Shown piece after piece: positions 1-9,960 of a stretch of 12,902 bases of DNA. The stretch's first letter is position 1, and each line of letters opens with the position of its first letter. Source of the stretch: Ophiosphaerella korrae. Lineage: Eukaryota > Ascomycota > Dothideomycetes > Pleosporales > Phaeosphaeriaceae. The DNA is taken from the NCBI GenBank assembly GCA_028456385.1, contig JALNQF010000840.1, forward strand, positions 1-12,902. The letters are read 5' to 3'. Under the pieces are notes generated by a model. The model was not told the DNA's origin and ran no database searches. It saw nothing but the letters and a program-made list of their open reading frames with translations. The position numbers and the translations under genes are program-made.

Positions 1-126
1 TTATTAATTAAAGAGCTATCTAAGCTAAGCTACTTATATATAGTAGAGTAGCTTAAATAGCTTATATAGCTTACTTACTACTATAGGCTTACTTAAATTA
101 TATAGAGTAAAGCTCTAACTTACAAC
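1..126. repeat. Non-coding repeat sequence truncating element A; possible LTR edge
   Basis: No coding frame is visible. The segment is built from TAAGCTA/TAGCTTA-like words and contains an inverted pair (arms 26-33 and 48-55). On the minus strand the integrase homology of element A stops abruptly at about 126, and the sequence continues there with TGTTGTAAG (plus strand CTTACAACA, 118-126). This patch still has CA dinucleotides, which are rare in the window. A start of TG at such a break is what a minus-strand LTR edge would look like, but the other end and any target-site duplication lie outside the window. It could equally be any other repeat inserted or joined here. Confidence 0.3.
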
Positions 127-1375
127 ACTTATCTAATATTTTATTAATACTCTAGTATCTATATACTAGTAATTTATAAAACTATTATATAAACTCTTTT
201 TATATTTTATTTAGAATATATATTCTTCTATACGCTTTTATAAGTTCTTCTTAAGTTTTACGTTTTTTTATTTCTTTAGAAGCTTTTTATATTTCCTCTT
301 AAATCTATTTATCTAGCTTACTACTCTTCTATTTAAGTGTTATAGCTATTCTAGGTATAATTAGGAATAAGTATCTTTCTTTATTATTAACTAGAATTAT
401 ACTAGTAGCGTTTACTTCTTTTTATAAGTCTAGTCTTCTACTTAGTATATTTATAAGTTAATTGTCTTTCCCTTTTATATATATAATCTCTAGGTTAAAT
501 ATTAATAAGTATTCTTACTATCTTATATAGCGTTATAATAAGTCTTTATTTATTATAAATCTTATAAGATTCTTATAGTCTATATAGACCTTTATTTAAT
601 ACTTTACTATTTATAAGTATACTCTCTACTACTTAAATACTTTATAGATTACTAGTATTTCTTTATTATAAATTAAGTAGTTAAGCTCTACTAGTTTTAT
701 TTTCTTATAGAAGTATTTAACTAAGTTTAATATATCTATTTTTACTATTACTAGTAAGTCTAGGTTATATATTCTAATAACTAGGTTTTCTATAAATCTT
801 TATTTAATCTAGTTAAATACTTTATCGCACTCCTAGGTTTACTTAAATAGCGTATCTTTCTTTATAAGTTTTATTAATAGTTCTATTAGTTTAAACTATC
901 TTACTATTAGTTTCTTATAAAAGTTTACTAGCCTATAAAACTACTATACCTCTTGTAGATTTTTTAGTATTAGCTATTCCTAGATTACTTTAATCTTACT
1001 TAGGTTAATCCTTATTTTTCTTAGTTTAATAATAAATCCTTAGAAGTCTATTTCTTTTATATAGAATTTATATTTCCTTATTTTAAAGAATAATTTGTTC
1101 TCTACAAGTCTTTCTAGTACCTTATATATATATTATACGTATTCTTCTTCTATTTCTTATAATATAAAGATATTATCTAGGTATATAAATATATATACGT
1201 CTAGGTATCCTTTTAGGACTATACTAATTCTTTCTTAAAATACTACTAGTACGTTTATTAATCTAAAGAGTATAACTATATATTTAAATAGTCTATATTA
1301 TATTTAAAATACTATTATAAGGTTGTATACTAAATATAGATCTAGGGCCTAAAAGCTTATTAGTCTTAAAGAACT
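127..1375 (-). pseudogene. Element A: Ty3/gypsy pol remnant (RT, RNase H, start of integrase), RIP-degraded
   Basis: This is a dead Ty3/gypsy pol fragment that once encoded reverse transcriptase, RNase H and integrase. Reading the minus strand in one frame and ignoring TAA/TAG stops gives, in order: an RT stretch LDL..VYNL (about 1324-1350); YRLFKY followed by the degraded VMPFGLTNAP block (about 1225-1295); the active site YLDN at 1172-1183 (family YLDD); the LGFI..GKIR-like and EW-PKN-like connection; an AELNY-like RNase H segment (family SPAELNY); GKDN at 461-472 and LSRR at 434-445 at the RNase H end; and an H-x-H-like zinc-binding stretch of integrase (about 150-210). About 15-20 codons around the RNase H TDAS motif are missing (near 725-735) and about 10 near 1315-1322, both in frame. 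The fragment lacks gag, protease, the N-terminal RT and most of the integrase. The second active-site Asp has become Asn. Confidence 0.88.
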
Positions 1376-1589
1376 TAAACTTTATTAGCTAAACTAACTC
1401 TAAATATTATTTATACTTTTATAGATTGTATCCTATAACCTAAGAGCTTATTAGCTTTTTCTATACCTCTTTTCTTTAATAGTTTACCTCTTTATAAAGT
1501 CCTTAGTATATATATTTCTTTAGTAACTACTTACTCTCTTTTTACTATTCCTTTCTTTATAATACTTTACTATATACCTCTACTACTCT
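1376..1589. other. Unassigned stretch upstream of element A
   Basis: The minus strand is purine-rich and can be read with moderate stop density, but I recognise no RT, protease or gag motif in any of its three frames. The N-terminal RT blocks that should precede the LDL motif of element A are not found here. This is therefore either the far side of a deletion or a junction with other repeat sequence. Confidence 0.3.
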
Positions 1590-2038
1590 TTTAAGAGCTT
1601 AGTCCTATTAAGCTACTATAATTAATTAAGATCTTCTAGCCTAAAAAGAAAGTAAAACCTACTTTAACTTACAAACCCCTTTTCTTATTTTATTAGTAGT
1701 AAAATACTTAAACTATTAGATCTAAAATAATTTAGATTAATAATTTAGCTCTACTCTTATAAATAGTTTAGTATCTAGTGCTACCTATATATATAGTTAG
1801 AGAGTAACTTAGGCCTTTTAGCTAAAATATTAATATTAATAAAAGAGAATAAAGATATTAAGTCTTTAAGAGTATTTCTCTTCTTAAATAACTTATAGCC
1901 CTTTAGGTATTAATTATTATATATTGTCTATAAACTACTAATCTAACTCTAGCTATAGCTATAACCTACCTAGGCTTACCCTAGGAAAACACTAGCCTTA
2001 TTAGCGCCGTTACATAATACAAAGCTTAAGTTACGCTA
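1590..2038 (-). repeat. Candidate LTR, minus orientation (3' LTR of the element above it)
   Basis: The segment is non-coding in character. It follows the 3' end of a long minus-strand frame and a purine-rich tract, and its first 60 bases on the minus strand keep several unmutated CA/TG sites and a CG-rich patch (CGGCGC, about 2006-2011). Possible starts are about 2038 (TAGCG, compatible with a mutated TGGCG) or TGTAACGGCGC at about 2013. A TATA-like run lies at about 1783-1795 with a GTAGCAC patch just after it on the minus strand. The lower boundary is a guess. I saw no second copy of this sequence in the window, so LTR status is inferred from position only. Confidence 0.28.
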
Positions 2039-2050
2039 CCTCTATTTTTC
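2039..2050 (-). other. Purine-rich tract (polypurine-tract candidate)
   Basis: The minus strand reads GAAAAATAGAGG between the end of the long unidentified frame and the candidate LTR. LTR retroelements prime plus-strand DNA synthesis from such a tract directly before the 3' LTR. The whole minus strand is purine-rich here, so the tract alone is weak evidence. Confidence 0.25.
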
Positions 2051-2061
2051 TATATTAGCTA

Positions 2062-5000
2062 TTAGTTTTATTTTAGAGCGTTTTAGCTATAGCTTAAGAT
2101 ATTAAAGATACTACTCTTATCCTTTACTTATAACGCCTTTCTCTTAAGTACTCTAGATCTAATATCTAAAGGGTTATTTATCAAGTATTTACGTAGTTTC
2201 TAGGTTATTTAATAAAATTTTTATATAGACGTATTATATAGCTTATAGTAGTAGCTATCTACTTTTTTCCTATTTTTTTATATATATATATTATAAGCTA
2301 TAATAGTTTTTTACTCTTTTATAATAGTTCTTTTACTTAATATATTTCTACTTACTAAATTCTTCTCTTACTTATTAATTTTTAATAGCTAACTCTTTTC
2401 TTATCTATATATATTTATTAGTTAAGCTAGTATAAGGCCTTTAGGCTCTATATTTAAACGTTTTTACTAGTTGTTAAGCTTTTATAGTTATTAGCTTTTA
2501 TAGTTTTAATAATATTATAAATACTTTCTAAAGGTATACTTAAACTTTATATCTTTATTTTTTATTCTATTTTCTTCTTCTTTTTTTTAGGCTTATTTTA
2601 GCTACTCTATACTCTTTTACTAGTTTCTTAGCTCTATTCTTTTATTTACTTTCTACTTTAACTATTATAGCTACTTTTAATATCTAACCTAGCTTCTACG
2701 TAGCTAGCTAGCTTAGCTAAAGTAACTATAGTAGTAATAATCTTTCTTAGCTACCTTATAACTTAGGTAAGCTACTCTTAGGTTATTATTAAACTAAGAG
2801 TAGGGCTTCTTACCTTATTTCTATAATATATTATTTCTAGTATAAGAGTAAGTATCTAACTTTCTTACCTATAGGCCCTTAGGTCTTACTAACTACGTAT
2901 TTTCTTAGTTATTACTTATTTCTTTAACTACTCTCTCTTTCTTAACTTACTTTATAACCTTCTTAACTAAGCTCTTAATATCTTTAAAGATTATAACTTT
3001 AGCTAGCTTCTTTCTTTTATCTAAGAGTTTATATATACTTACTATAATAAGCGTAAGAATAGGGCTTACTAGTAAAATAGTCTCTATAATATTTATTCTT
3101 ATAACCTTAATAGCTTCTTCTATACTTTTAATAGCTCTTAGTCTCTTTTTTACTAGCTATACTATTAGGTACGCTATTATAAAAGTTAAAAGATACTTAA
3201 GACTCTTTAGCTACTTAGGCTATATACTTATAGGATATTTCTTTAATTAATAATTCTTAAGAGATATAGGCCTATTATAAAGCTATAGTCTACGTAGGTT
3301 AGTATACTTAAAAGACTATTAGCTTTTATAGGGCTTTACTACTAGAGCTACTACTACTAAGCTCTAATAGAGCTATAGCTTATAGCTTTAAAGAAGAGGG
3401 TAATTATAGCTATACTACCTATATTTATAGTAGTATTAGATACTCTATTTTCTTTAATAATAAAGGTATTATCTACTTTAATAGCTCTTATATTTATTAT
3501 TATATTTAGGGCTATAATTATAGGTTAAGTAAGTCTTTAACTCTATTTTTCTTTTTACTTAGTTTTATCCTAATAGTCTTTTAGAGCTCTACTAATATGT
3601 TTTTAGTATTCTAGTAACTAAACGTAAGTAAGTACTTTCTTAAGTTAAGAGTTTTACTAAAAGTTACTACTATATTACTAAGCTCTTTAAGTAAGAGTAT
3701 ATCTATACTAATACTTTTATTTTTATAGCTACTTAGTCTTCTAGCTACTTTATTACTATACTCTTTACGCGTAATACTATAGTAGCTAATATTTAGTATT
3801 TTATCTACTAAAACGTTTTCCTAAGTTATTAAGTAGCTTATAGGCGTCCTCTTATAATACCTAGTAAGCTAGTACGTTCTTATAAACTTAGGGCTCGCTT
3901 AGTAGTATATAGTGTAAATAAGCCTAAAGATAATAACTTTAAGACTTCTAGCTACTCTTATAGCTCTACTAATAATCTTTTTTACTAGTAAGCTTATAGC
4001 TAGTATCTCTAAGGTTATACTATACCTAAGAGTAAGTCTAATAGTTCTCTAGCTACTATTTTCTTTATAGTAAATAAAGCCCTTATTTATTAGGTTCTTT
4101 GTAGTTCTCTTTACTCTTTATCTCTTTTTAGTATTATTAAATATTCTTAAAGTACTTCTTCTAGTAGTTTTAGCTTACTTTTAAGCTTTTATACTACTCT
4201 AAATTCTCTCTATTAACTACTAGCTCTTTAGGCTTTATAAGGTACGCCTTTATACTTTTCTTACTTTACTAACCTAGAGTTAGATATAAGTTACTTAAGT
4301 CTTAATAAAAGTTTAGGATATACTTATAAATACTTTATTAAGCTTCTTACTACTCTTACTCTTACTTCTAGCTACTATCTAGCTACTCTTTTAACTTCTC
4401 CTCTTTATACTCTACTTTCTAGTAGTAGTATTCTTACTTTAGTCTATTCTTAATTTAATATAATAGGTTTAGGCTCCTTTACTTCTCTTTCTAAGAGCTC
4501 TTAGTTTTCTATTTCTATACTCTCTCTACTTCTTTAGTATTCTCTTAGCTTTTTACTTTAAGATCTTTAGCTTTAGAATTAGGATTACTATTATACTTAT
4601 TATCTAAGTAGTATTTACTTTTAGTTACTTAGGTTTAGTCTTAGAAGTCTTCTTACTACTTAAGCTTCTTTTTCTAGTTCTAAAGATAGTAATTAGTAAT
4701 AATAGGTAATATAAGGTTTTTCTTCTTAGTATCTAAGTACTAAGGCCTCTTTAGTTATTTGTTTTTAGAGAAAATTAACTAAGTTCTTTTCTTTCTATTA
4801 CTAATTCTCTTATTTACTTATAATACTTACTTATTCCTTCTCCTATTTAAAATTTTTAGCTAATCTTTAGCTAAAATTAATCTCTTTATTAGGTTCCTTT
4901 TATATAAATAATTTAAAGTTAGCTAGATTAAATTTAGGCTTTTATACTAGGATTTAAACTAATTATAGCTAATAAGATTATACTAGTAATAGTAAGTCCT

Positions 5001-5241
5001 ATCTATATTATTCTTGTACTCGCCTACTTTACTATCTAAATACTAGCTCTATTAGTACTAGTTTATCTAATACTCTTTTAGGTTACCTTTTAGCGTTAAG
5101 TAAAGTTTACTCTTCTTTCTATCTAATTATAAAATCTTTAGCTTTTAGCTCTAAATTTTCTAAGATATCTATTAGGTCTTACTAGCTTTACTAGTAGAAT
5201 TCTACTACTCTTACTTTTAGAGTATAGCTTCTAAACTTTAT
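2062..5241 (-). pseudogene. Long RIP-degraded reading frame of unknown identity (about 1,060 codons)
   Basis: I do not recognise this protein. One minus-strand frame stays consistent from about 5241 to about 2062: codons near 5278, 4501 and 3172 are all in register. In the 3.5-4.8 kb part it carries clearly fewer TAA/TAG codons than the neighbouring frame I also read through. The first half is rich in Leu, Lys, Glu and Arg with long alpha-helical-looking stretches (for example ELLEREVKEPK at about 4475-4505, and about 4000-4420). A segment at about 2960-3190 reads KYLLTF..LVKKRLRAIKSIEEA. The last third is very basic and, allowing for RIP, rich in Gln, Asn, His and Pro. A likely start is the ATA at 5239-5241 (from ATG), overlapping the end of element B's integrase in another frame. 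It could be a gag of element A, a third ORF of element B downstream of integrase, or an unrelated repeat gene. I saw no zinc knuckle, RT or DDE motif. Confidence 0.45.
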
Positions 5242-6249
5242 ACTATCTAGGTTAGTAAGCTAGTACTATCTAGAGAGGTATAACTAGATAACTTAATAAG
5301 AGCCCTTCTACTAAGGTTAGAGTTTCTATTTTCTAGATTTATTCTAGTTACTAAATAAGTTTTAGATAAGTACTAATATTCTCTTAGGTATATCTTTTAT
5401 ATATAATTTTTTTTAGTATTAAACTATTTTTTACTTTCTTTTCTTAGCTTAATTATATTATCTATAGCTTCTTAGAGTCTATTATTATACTTATTAAACT
5501 ACTATACTTATAATATTAGAAGTATAGTAGTATTATAAACTTCTTACTATAAGAGGGTTTACTATATAAGAACGTAAAGTTTAATAGGTAGGACTTATTC
5601 CTAGCTATATATAAAGTATATTAGTATCTTTCTAGTACTACGCTTTACTATAACCTTATCTACTTATAGCGCGTAAAGTAGATTATTAACTTAATTACTT
5701 TTAATCTTTTAGAAGGTAGCTACTAACTCTTTATAGCCTCTTTTAATTATTTCTTATCTTTAGAAGTAATAAGTACTTCTAATAACTTTTTAGGTACTAT
5801 ATAAGTAAGTAAGGTTAGTAACTAGTCTTTTATTTTCTAGTCTTCTATCTACTTTTATTTTAAATAATACTCTTTATTTTAAGAATATATCTTGTTTTAG
5901 GAACTTTGTAATAGCTTTTAATATATTAGCTCTAAGAGCTTTAGCCTCTACGTATAAGCTTATAAAGTCCTAATATATAATTATATATCTTTTACTTCTT
6001 TTACTATTAAGTATATAAACTATATCTAGTATAATCTATCTTTATAAGACCTTAGGTCCCTAATTTATATATAGCTCTTCCTCTACTATCTAAGGTAAAT
6101 AAAATTAATATTCCTAGTAAGATTTTATATAAGTTTCTACGTCTTTAAATATATTTAGCTAGTAATATCGCGTCTAGATCTTTTACTATATTCTTTCTTA
6201 GCCTTAGTATCTACTTTTATTATATAATACTTTTAAGATCTTTAGCTAC
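5242..6249 (-). pseudogene. Element B: Ty3/gypsy integrase, RIP-degraded
   Basis: This is the integrase domain of a Ty3/gypsy polyprotein, which would insert the element's cDNA into the chromosome. The frame reads a WEKI.TRYYW-like zinc-binding end with DVETYIKS and its following Cys pair (about 6110-6240), then LDIVYI, a G-K-rich turn and RYIII (about 5975-6030), VEAKALRA, then VDRRLENK (family VDGGPEN), a degraded AYHPQANG block, RGYKELV, and a C-terminal region with VLPI and LREGD-like words near 5400-5560. The catalytic triad is partly preserved: the first Asp codon at 6024-6026 and the second at 5847-5849 remain, while the Glu is now Lys (AAA on the minus strand, 5742-5744). The C-terminus runs to about 5240 and has no recognisable chromodomain. 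The frame is shifted by one base relative to the RNase H part upstream. Confidence 0.88.
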
Positions 6250-6258
6250 TTTTTTTTT
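6250..6258. other. Homopolymer T9 run at a frameshift
   Basis: Nine T on the plus strand (A9 on the minus strand) separate the RT/RNase H frame of element B from its integrase frame. The coding sense is clear on both sides, so a one-base slip in or near this run explains the shift. Whether it occurred in the genome or is a sequencing error in a homopolymer cannot be told here. Confidence 0.55.
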
Positions 6259-7465
6259 CTTATTTACTACTCTTTTTAGTAAGTACTATTTAGAACTCTT
6301 AGCTTATAAGAGTCTTTATATAACTTTATATTTTTATATATTTTTATAGAGTTTCTAAGTATCTATTCTACTTATTCTAGCTAGGGTTTATAGCGTTACT
6401 AGCTATTTTATAATATTACGTAAGAATAGCGTTTTTAGAGTATCTAATATACTTAAGTCTATTTCTATTCTTAAGTATATAAATTCTAGGTTATAAAAGC
6501 TTACCTATAGTAAGATAAAGGTTATAAACTCTAAATAGTAGTCTATAAATTCTTTTACGTCTTCTTTAAGCTCTTTTAGTAGCTACTATCTTAGTAGCTC
6601 TAGTTACCTTAAAAGAGTATCTACTACTATATTCTTTTTCCTAGCTACGTACTTTATATTAAATTCCTATATATTAAGAAAGGCGAGCTATCTTGTAATT
6701 AAGGCTCCTAGGAAGTTACTAGTACTTTAATTAAGTTAATCTATAAGTATATAAGTATCTATTTCTACTATAAAATAAACTTTATAGATCTATAGGTATA
6801 ATTTCTTAAGTACTAGGAGTATAGCTTAATACTTATATTTCCTAGAATCCTAGTTATACTCTAAAAGTATCTATACTCTTAATTTATAGTGTATTACATT
6901 CTAATAGCCTTTTAAGTTTTTTTACTAGAGTACTATACTTTAACTCTTTTTACTTCTATTAACTAATATAATAATTAGTTTAATAGGCTTACTATAGTCT
7001 ATAGAGACTAATACTAGTATACTAGTTAGTTAGGCTTTTAATTTATCTATAGTAAGTAAAGCTTCTTAACTTTATTTAAATTCTTTATTCTTCTTTAGTA
7101 GCTTAAATAGTAGTACTACTATCTTAGTAAAACTTTTAATCTAGATTCTATAGTATACGTAAAAGCTAATAAATATTTAGACTTTCTTTAGAGATCTATA
7201 GGCTAGCTATTTTATTATCTTTTAGACATTCTTATTAGCTAAGTACTAGCCCTTTTTATCTACTATATACCTTATAATCTCTATAGAGTTGTAGTACTAA
7301 TCTAATTTAAAACCTAAGGTAGTAGTACTAGCTATCTTAAGGTTATATAAAACTTTATCTATATTAATAATATATTTACTAATAAACCTTTAGATCCTAG
7401 GTTCTAGTAAGTCTAAGTTATAGTCTATTTTTAAGCCTTTTACTATAATGTTATCTATATATAAT
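6259..7465 (-). pseudogene. Element B: reverse transcriptase C-terminal half and RNase H, RIP-degraded
   Basis: The minus strand reads the RT active site YIDN (7450-7461; family FIDD/YIDD) followed by IVKGLKIDY, matching the VKGPKTDY word of one fungal Ty3/gypsy lineage as I remember it. Then come a thumb-like part with IRYIVD, ISFYVYYRI and LLKK, then VSIDYSK and VNRS (RNase H, family VDAS, 6952-6963), a region near 6840-6900 matching HPxRYESGLW, VYFIVEIDTY (family TLETDAN) and GALITR*LAF..EFNIKYV..KNIVVDTLLR at the RNase H end (about 6600-6720). Two catalytic carboxylates are Asn: the second Asp of YIDD (7450-7452) and the RNase H Asp (6958-6960). The domain order and spacing look complete. 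The frame differs by one base from the RT N-terminal half, with the shift in a TATA-rich stretch at about 7455-7480. Confidence 0.88.
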
Positions 7466-9002
7466 ATATAGCTAGTTAGAATTAGTTTTTATAAGATTTA
7501 GTTACTACTTATATAAACTTAGCGATAGAGTTTATAGTACCTATAAGTAAAGTATATTACTATACTAGTCTATAAGTTAGCGTATAAAATACTATAAGTA
7601 TTCTAGAGTCTTAATAGAGCTTTACTTAATTATATCTAGAGAAGAAGTCTATTAGAGATATAACGTAGTAACCTATAAATTCCTCTAAGAATTTATCTAG
7701 GTTTAGAAGTAAGTTAGCGTCTCTAATAGTTATACTATTAGTACGCTAAGTATTATTAATAAGTTAATATCCTTAGTCCTTTTTTTTTACTAGAAACTAA
7801 AAGTTACTATATAGGCTTTTACTTAATTTAAGGACCTTTTAGTCTAATAATTTCTAAATTATCTTATTAACTACGTCTTTTAGTTTATAAGGTATAAGGA
7901 AGCTATCTTCTTTCTAGGCCTTATAAAGTACTATATTAATTTAAACTAATAGAATAATATTAGAGTAGATATAGCCTAACTCTATAAAGTTAAAGCTTAA
8001 CGTAGCTTCTTAATATAGGAAAACTTTAATTAGTATTTCTCTTTCTCTTAGCTATAGCTAGTTAGCGATCTTTATTTTTACTAGCTATTCTTCTATAACC
8101 TAAGTACTTATAGAAAAGAGAGTAGTCTTATTAGTAATATATTATTAGAATTGTCTCTAGCTTTAGTTATTATTTACTAGCTACCTAAGTTCTACTTTTA
8201 CTTTTTAGTCTAATTAACTCTTTACCTTATAGGGCTATACTAAGGAGTTATAGACTAGCTATACTTTTTTACCTTTTAACTTATATATAGTATTTAGCTT
8301 AAGTTATAGCTCTATCTTTAATAGGCCTTTAGGTATCTATTTTCTTCTTTCTACTTATTTCTATATCTCTATAAGGTCTTCTAAGATTTCTAAGATACTT
8401 TTATCTAGAGAATTACTAGCTTATTTTATTATTATTAGATCTACTTATAGATTATTCTATAATTCCTAGTATAGATACTAGGTACTACTAATAGTTTTTT
8501 AGGCGTTTCTTTCTTTTTTCTTTATTTTCCTAGTATCTATTTATAGAACTCTACTCCTAGTAGTAGAGTTCTTTATTAGTTTTTCTATTATTACTATATT
8601 TATCTATCTTATACTTTTTTTTCTATTAAATATTACTATAAACTTTATAAAAGTATTTTAATTCTTTAACTAAACTTTATAGTATATTTAGCTATTTTCT
8701 TCTTATTTAAAAGAGTATTAATAATCTATTATAAATAGGTTCTTAAAGATTATTAAGTAAGAGAAACCTCTTATAATAAAGAAGTTAGACTAGACTTTAA
8801 TACTTCTAATTATAACTAGTATACCTTATATAATCCTTTTAAAGGACTCTTTTACTCTATTTATTATAACTAGCTATACTCTAGCTATTTCTTTAGGTAT
8901 AGAAGTTATACTTAAGCTAGTAGCTAGAGCTATTTTAAGGTAGATTATATTAAGTTCTACTCTTAAGTTAAGTAAAGCTAGTAGTCTAGTCCTATAAACC
9001 TA
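7466..9002 (-). pseudogene. Element B: aspartic protease, linker and N-terminal reverse transcriptase, RIP-degraded, 5'-truncated
   Basis: A single minus-strand frame runs from the truncated 5' end to the RT palm. It begins with the retropepsin active-site loop, ALLNLRVELN (family ALLDSGAELN). The catalytic Asp codon at 8967-8969 now reads Asn. NFFIIRGFSYLIIFKNLF (about 8733-8785, family NFFV..SYPIILGQP) is the C-terminal protease block. A poorly conserved linker follows (about 8000-8640). The RT reads IPYKLKDVVNKII (about 7860-7900), YSNF*FLVKKKDGGYRLI-like sequence (about 7760-7815, family YRNPWFLVKKKDGGYRLI, read through stops), LDKFLEEF and SLIDFFSRYN, whose Asp at 7647-7649 is the first RT catalytic residue and is intact. 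Gag is absent because the frame is cut at about 9003 by the tandem array. Confidence 0.85.
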
Positions 9003-9004
9003 TT

Positions 9005-9960
9005 ACGCTATAGGCTATAGTAGGCTATAGCTACGTAAAGTATAAGTAAAGGTAAGGGCTCTTAGGTAATATATATACTATTCTACTCCTATATTTAACG
9101 TTATTAAATACTTAGTTACTTTTTTAGGTTTATTTAGTATAGTAGAGTAGAGCTACTATATAATATAGTATTTAACAACAACTACGCTATATATAGAGTA
9201 AGTTAAGCTAAGTATATTAGTTTAACCCTACTAATAGCTAGTTAGCCTAGCTAGCTAGTAGAGACTAGGCTAAGATAAGGCGCTTCTAAGCTACTAAGGA
9301 TATGCGCTAGAACTATTATAATCTACTAGAAGGTCTAGTATTACTACTTATTGTAGTCTAGCGCCTAAAGATATATACTATAGGAAAAGAGGATATTAAT
9401 ACGCTATAGGCTATAGTAGGCTATAGTTACGTAAAGCGTAAGTAAGGGTAAGAGCTCTTAGGTAATATATATATACTATTCTACTCCTATATTTAACGTT
9501 ATTAAATACTTAGTTACTTTTTTAAGATTATTTAGCGTAGTAGAGTAAAGCTACTATATAATATAGTATTTAACAATAACTACGCTACGTATAGGGTAAG
9601 TTAAGCTAAGTGCGTTAGTTCGACCCTACTAATAGCTAGTTAGCCTAGCTAGCTAGTAGAGACTAAGCTAAGATAGGGCGCCTCTAAGCTACTAAGGATA
9701 TACGCTAGAACTATTACAAGCTACTAGAAAGTCTAGTATTACTACTTATTATAGTCTAGCGCCTAAGGATATATACTACAAAGAAGAGAGATATTATTAC
9801 GCTATAGGCTATAGTAAGCTATAGCTACGCAAAGCGTAAGTAAAAGTAAGGGCCCTTAGGTAATATATATACTATTCTACTCCTGTATTTAACGTTATTA
9901 AATACTTAGTTACCTTTTTAGATTTATTTAGCGTAGTAGAGTAAAGCTACTATATAATAT
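9005..9960 (+). mobile_element. X-Y-X-Y-X tandem array, unit about 397 bp; TRIM-like element suspected
   Basis: Two full 396/398-bp units and a partial third are plainly visible. X (about 162 bp, starting ACGCTATAGG) occurs at 9005-9166, 9401-9564 and 9799-9960. Y (about 235 bp) occurs at 9167-9400 and 9565-9798. The array starts and ends with X. The copies differ almost only by C/T and G/A changes, the pattern expected from RIP. Y has no reading frame of note. Just before the second and third X the plus strand is purine-rich (AGGAAAAGAGGA and AAAGAAGAGAGA, ending at about 9393 and 9791). This suits a polypurine tract before a 3' LTR, giving LTR (X), short interior (Y), LTR (X) on the plus strand, as in terminal-repeat retrotransposons in miniature, here duplicated head to tail. 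A plain satellite-like tandem repeat is the alternative. The array interrupts the protease of element B. Confidence 0.7.

Noticed and set aside
5239..5990. Frameshifted continuation of integrase into the long unidentified frame as one fused protein
   Set aside because: The two frames overlap at about 5240-5280 and differ in character; nothing shows that they were one protein.
118..9180. Similarity of TGTTGTAAG at 126 and TGTTGTTAAA in the array on the minus strand, suggesting the same LTR
   Set aside because: The match is only about seven bases and the following sequence differs.
9005..9960. CRISPR array
   Set aside because: The repeat unit is about 397 bp with conserved spacers; there are no short repeats with unique spacers and no cas-like sequence.
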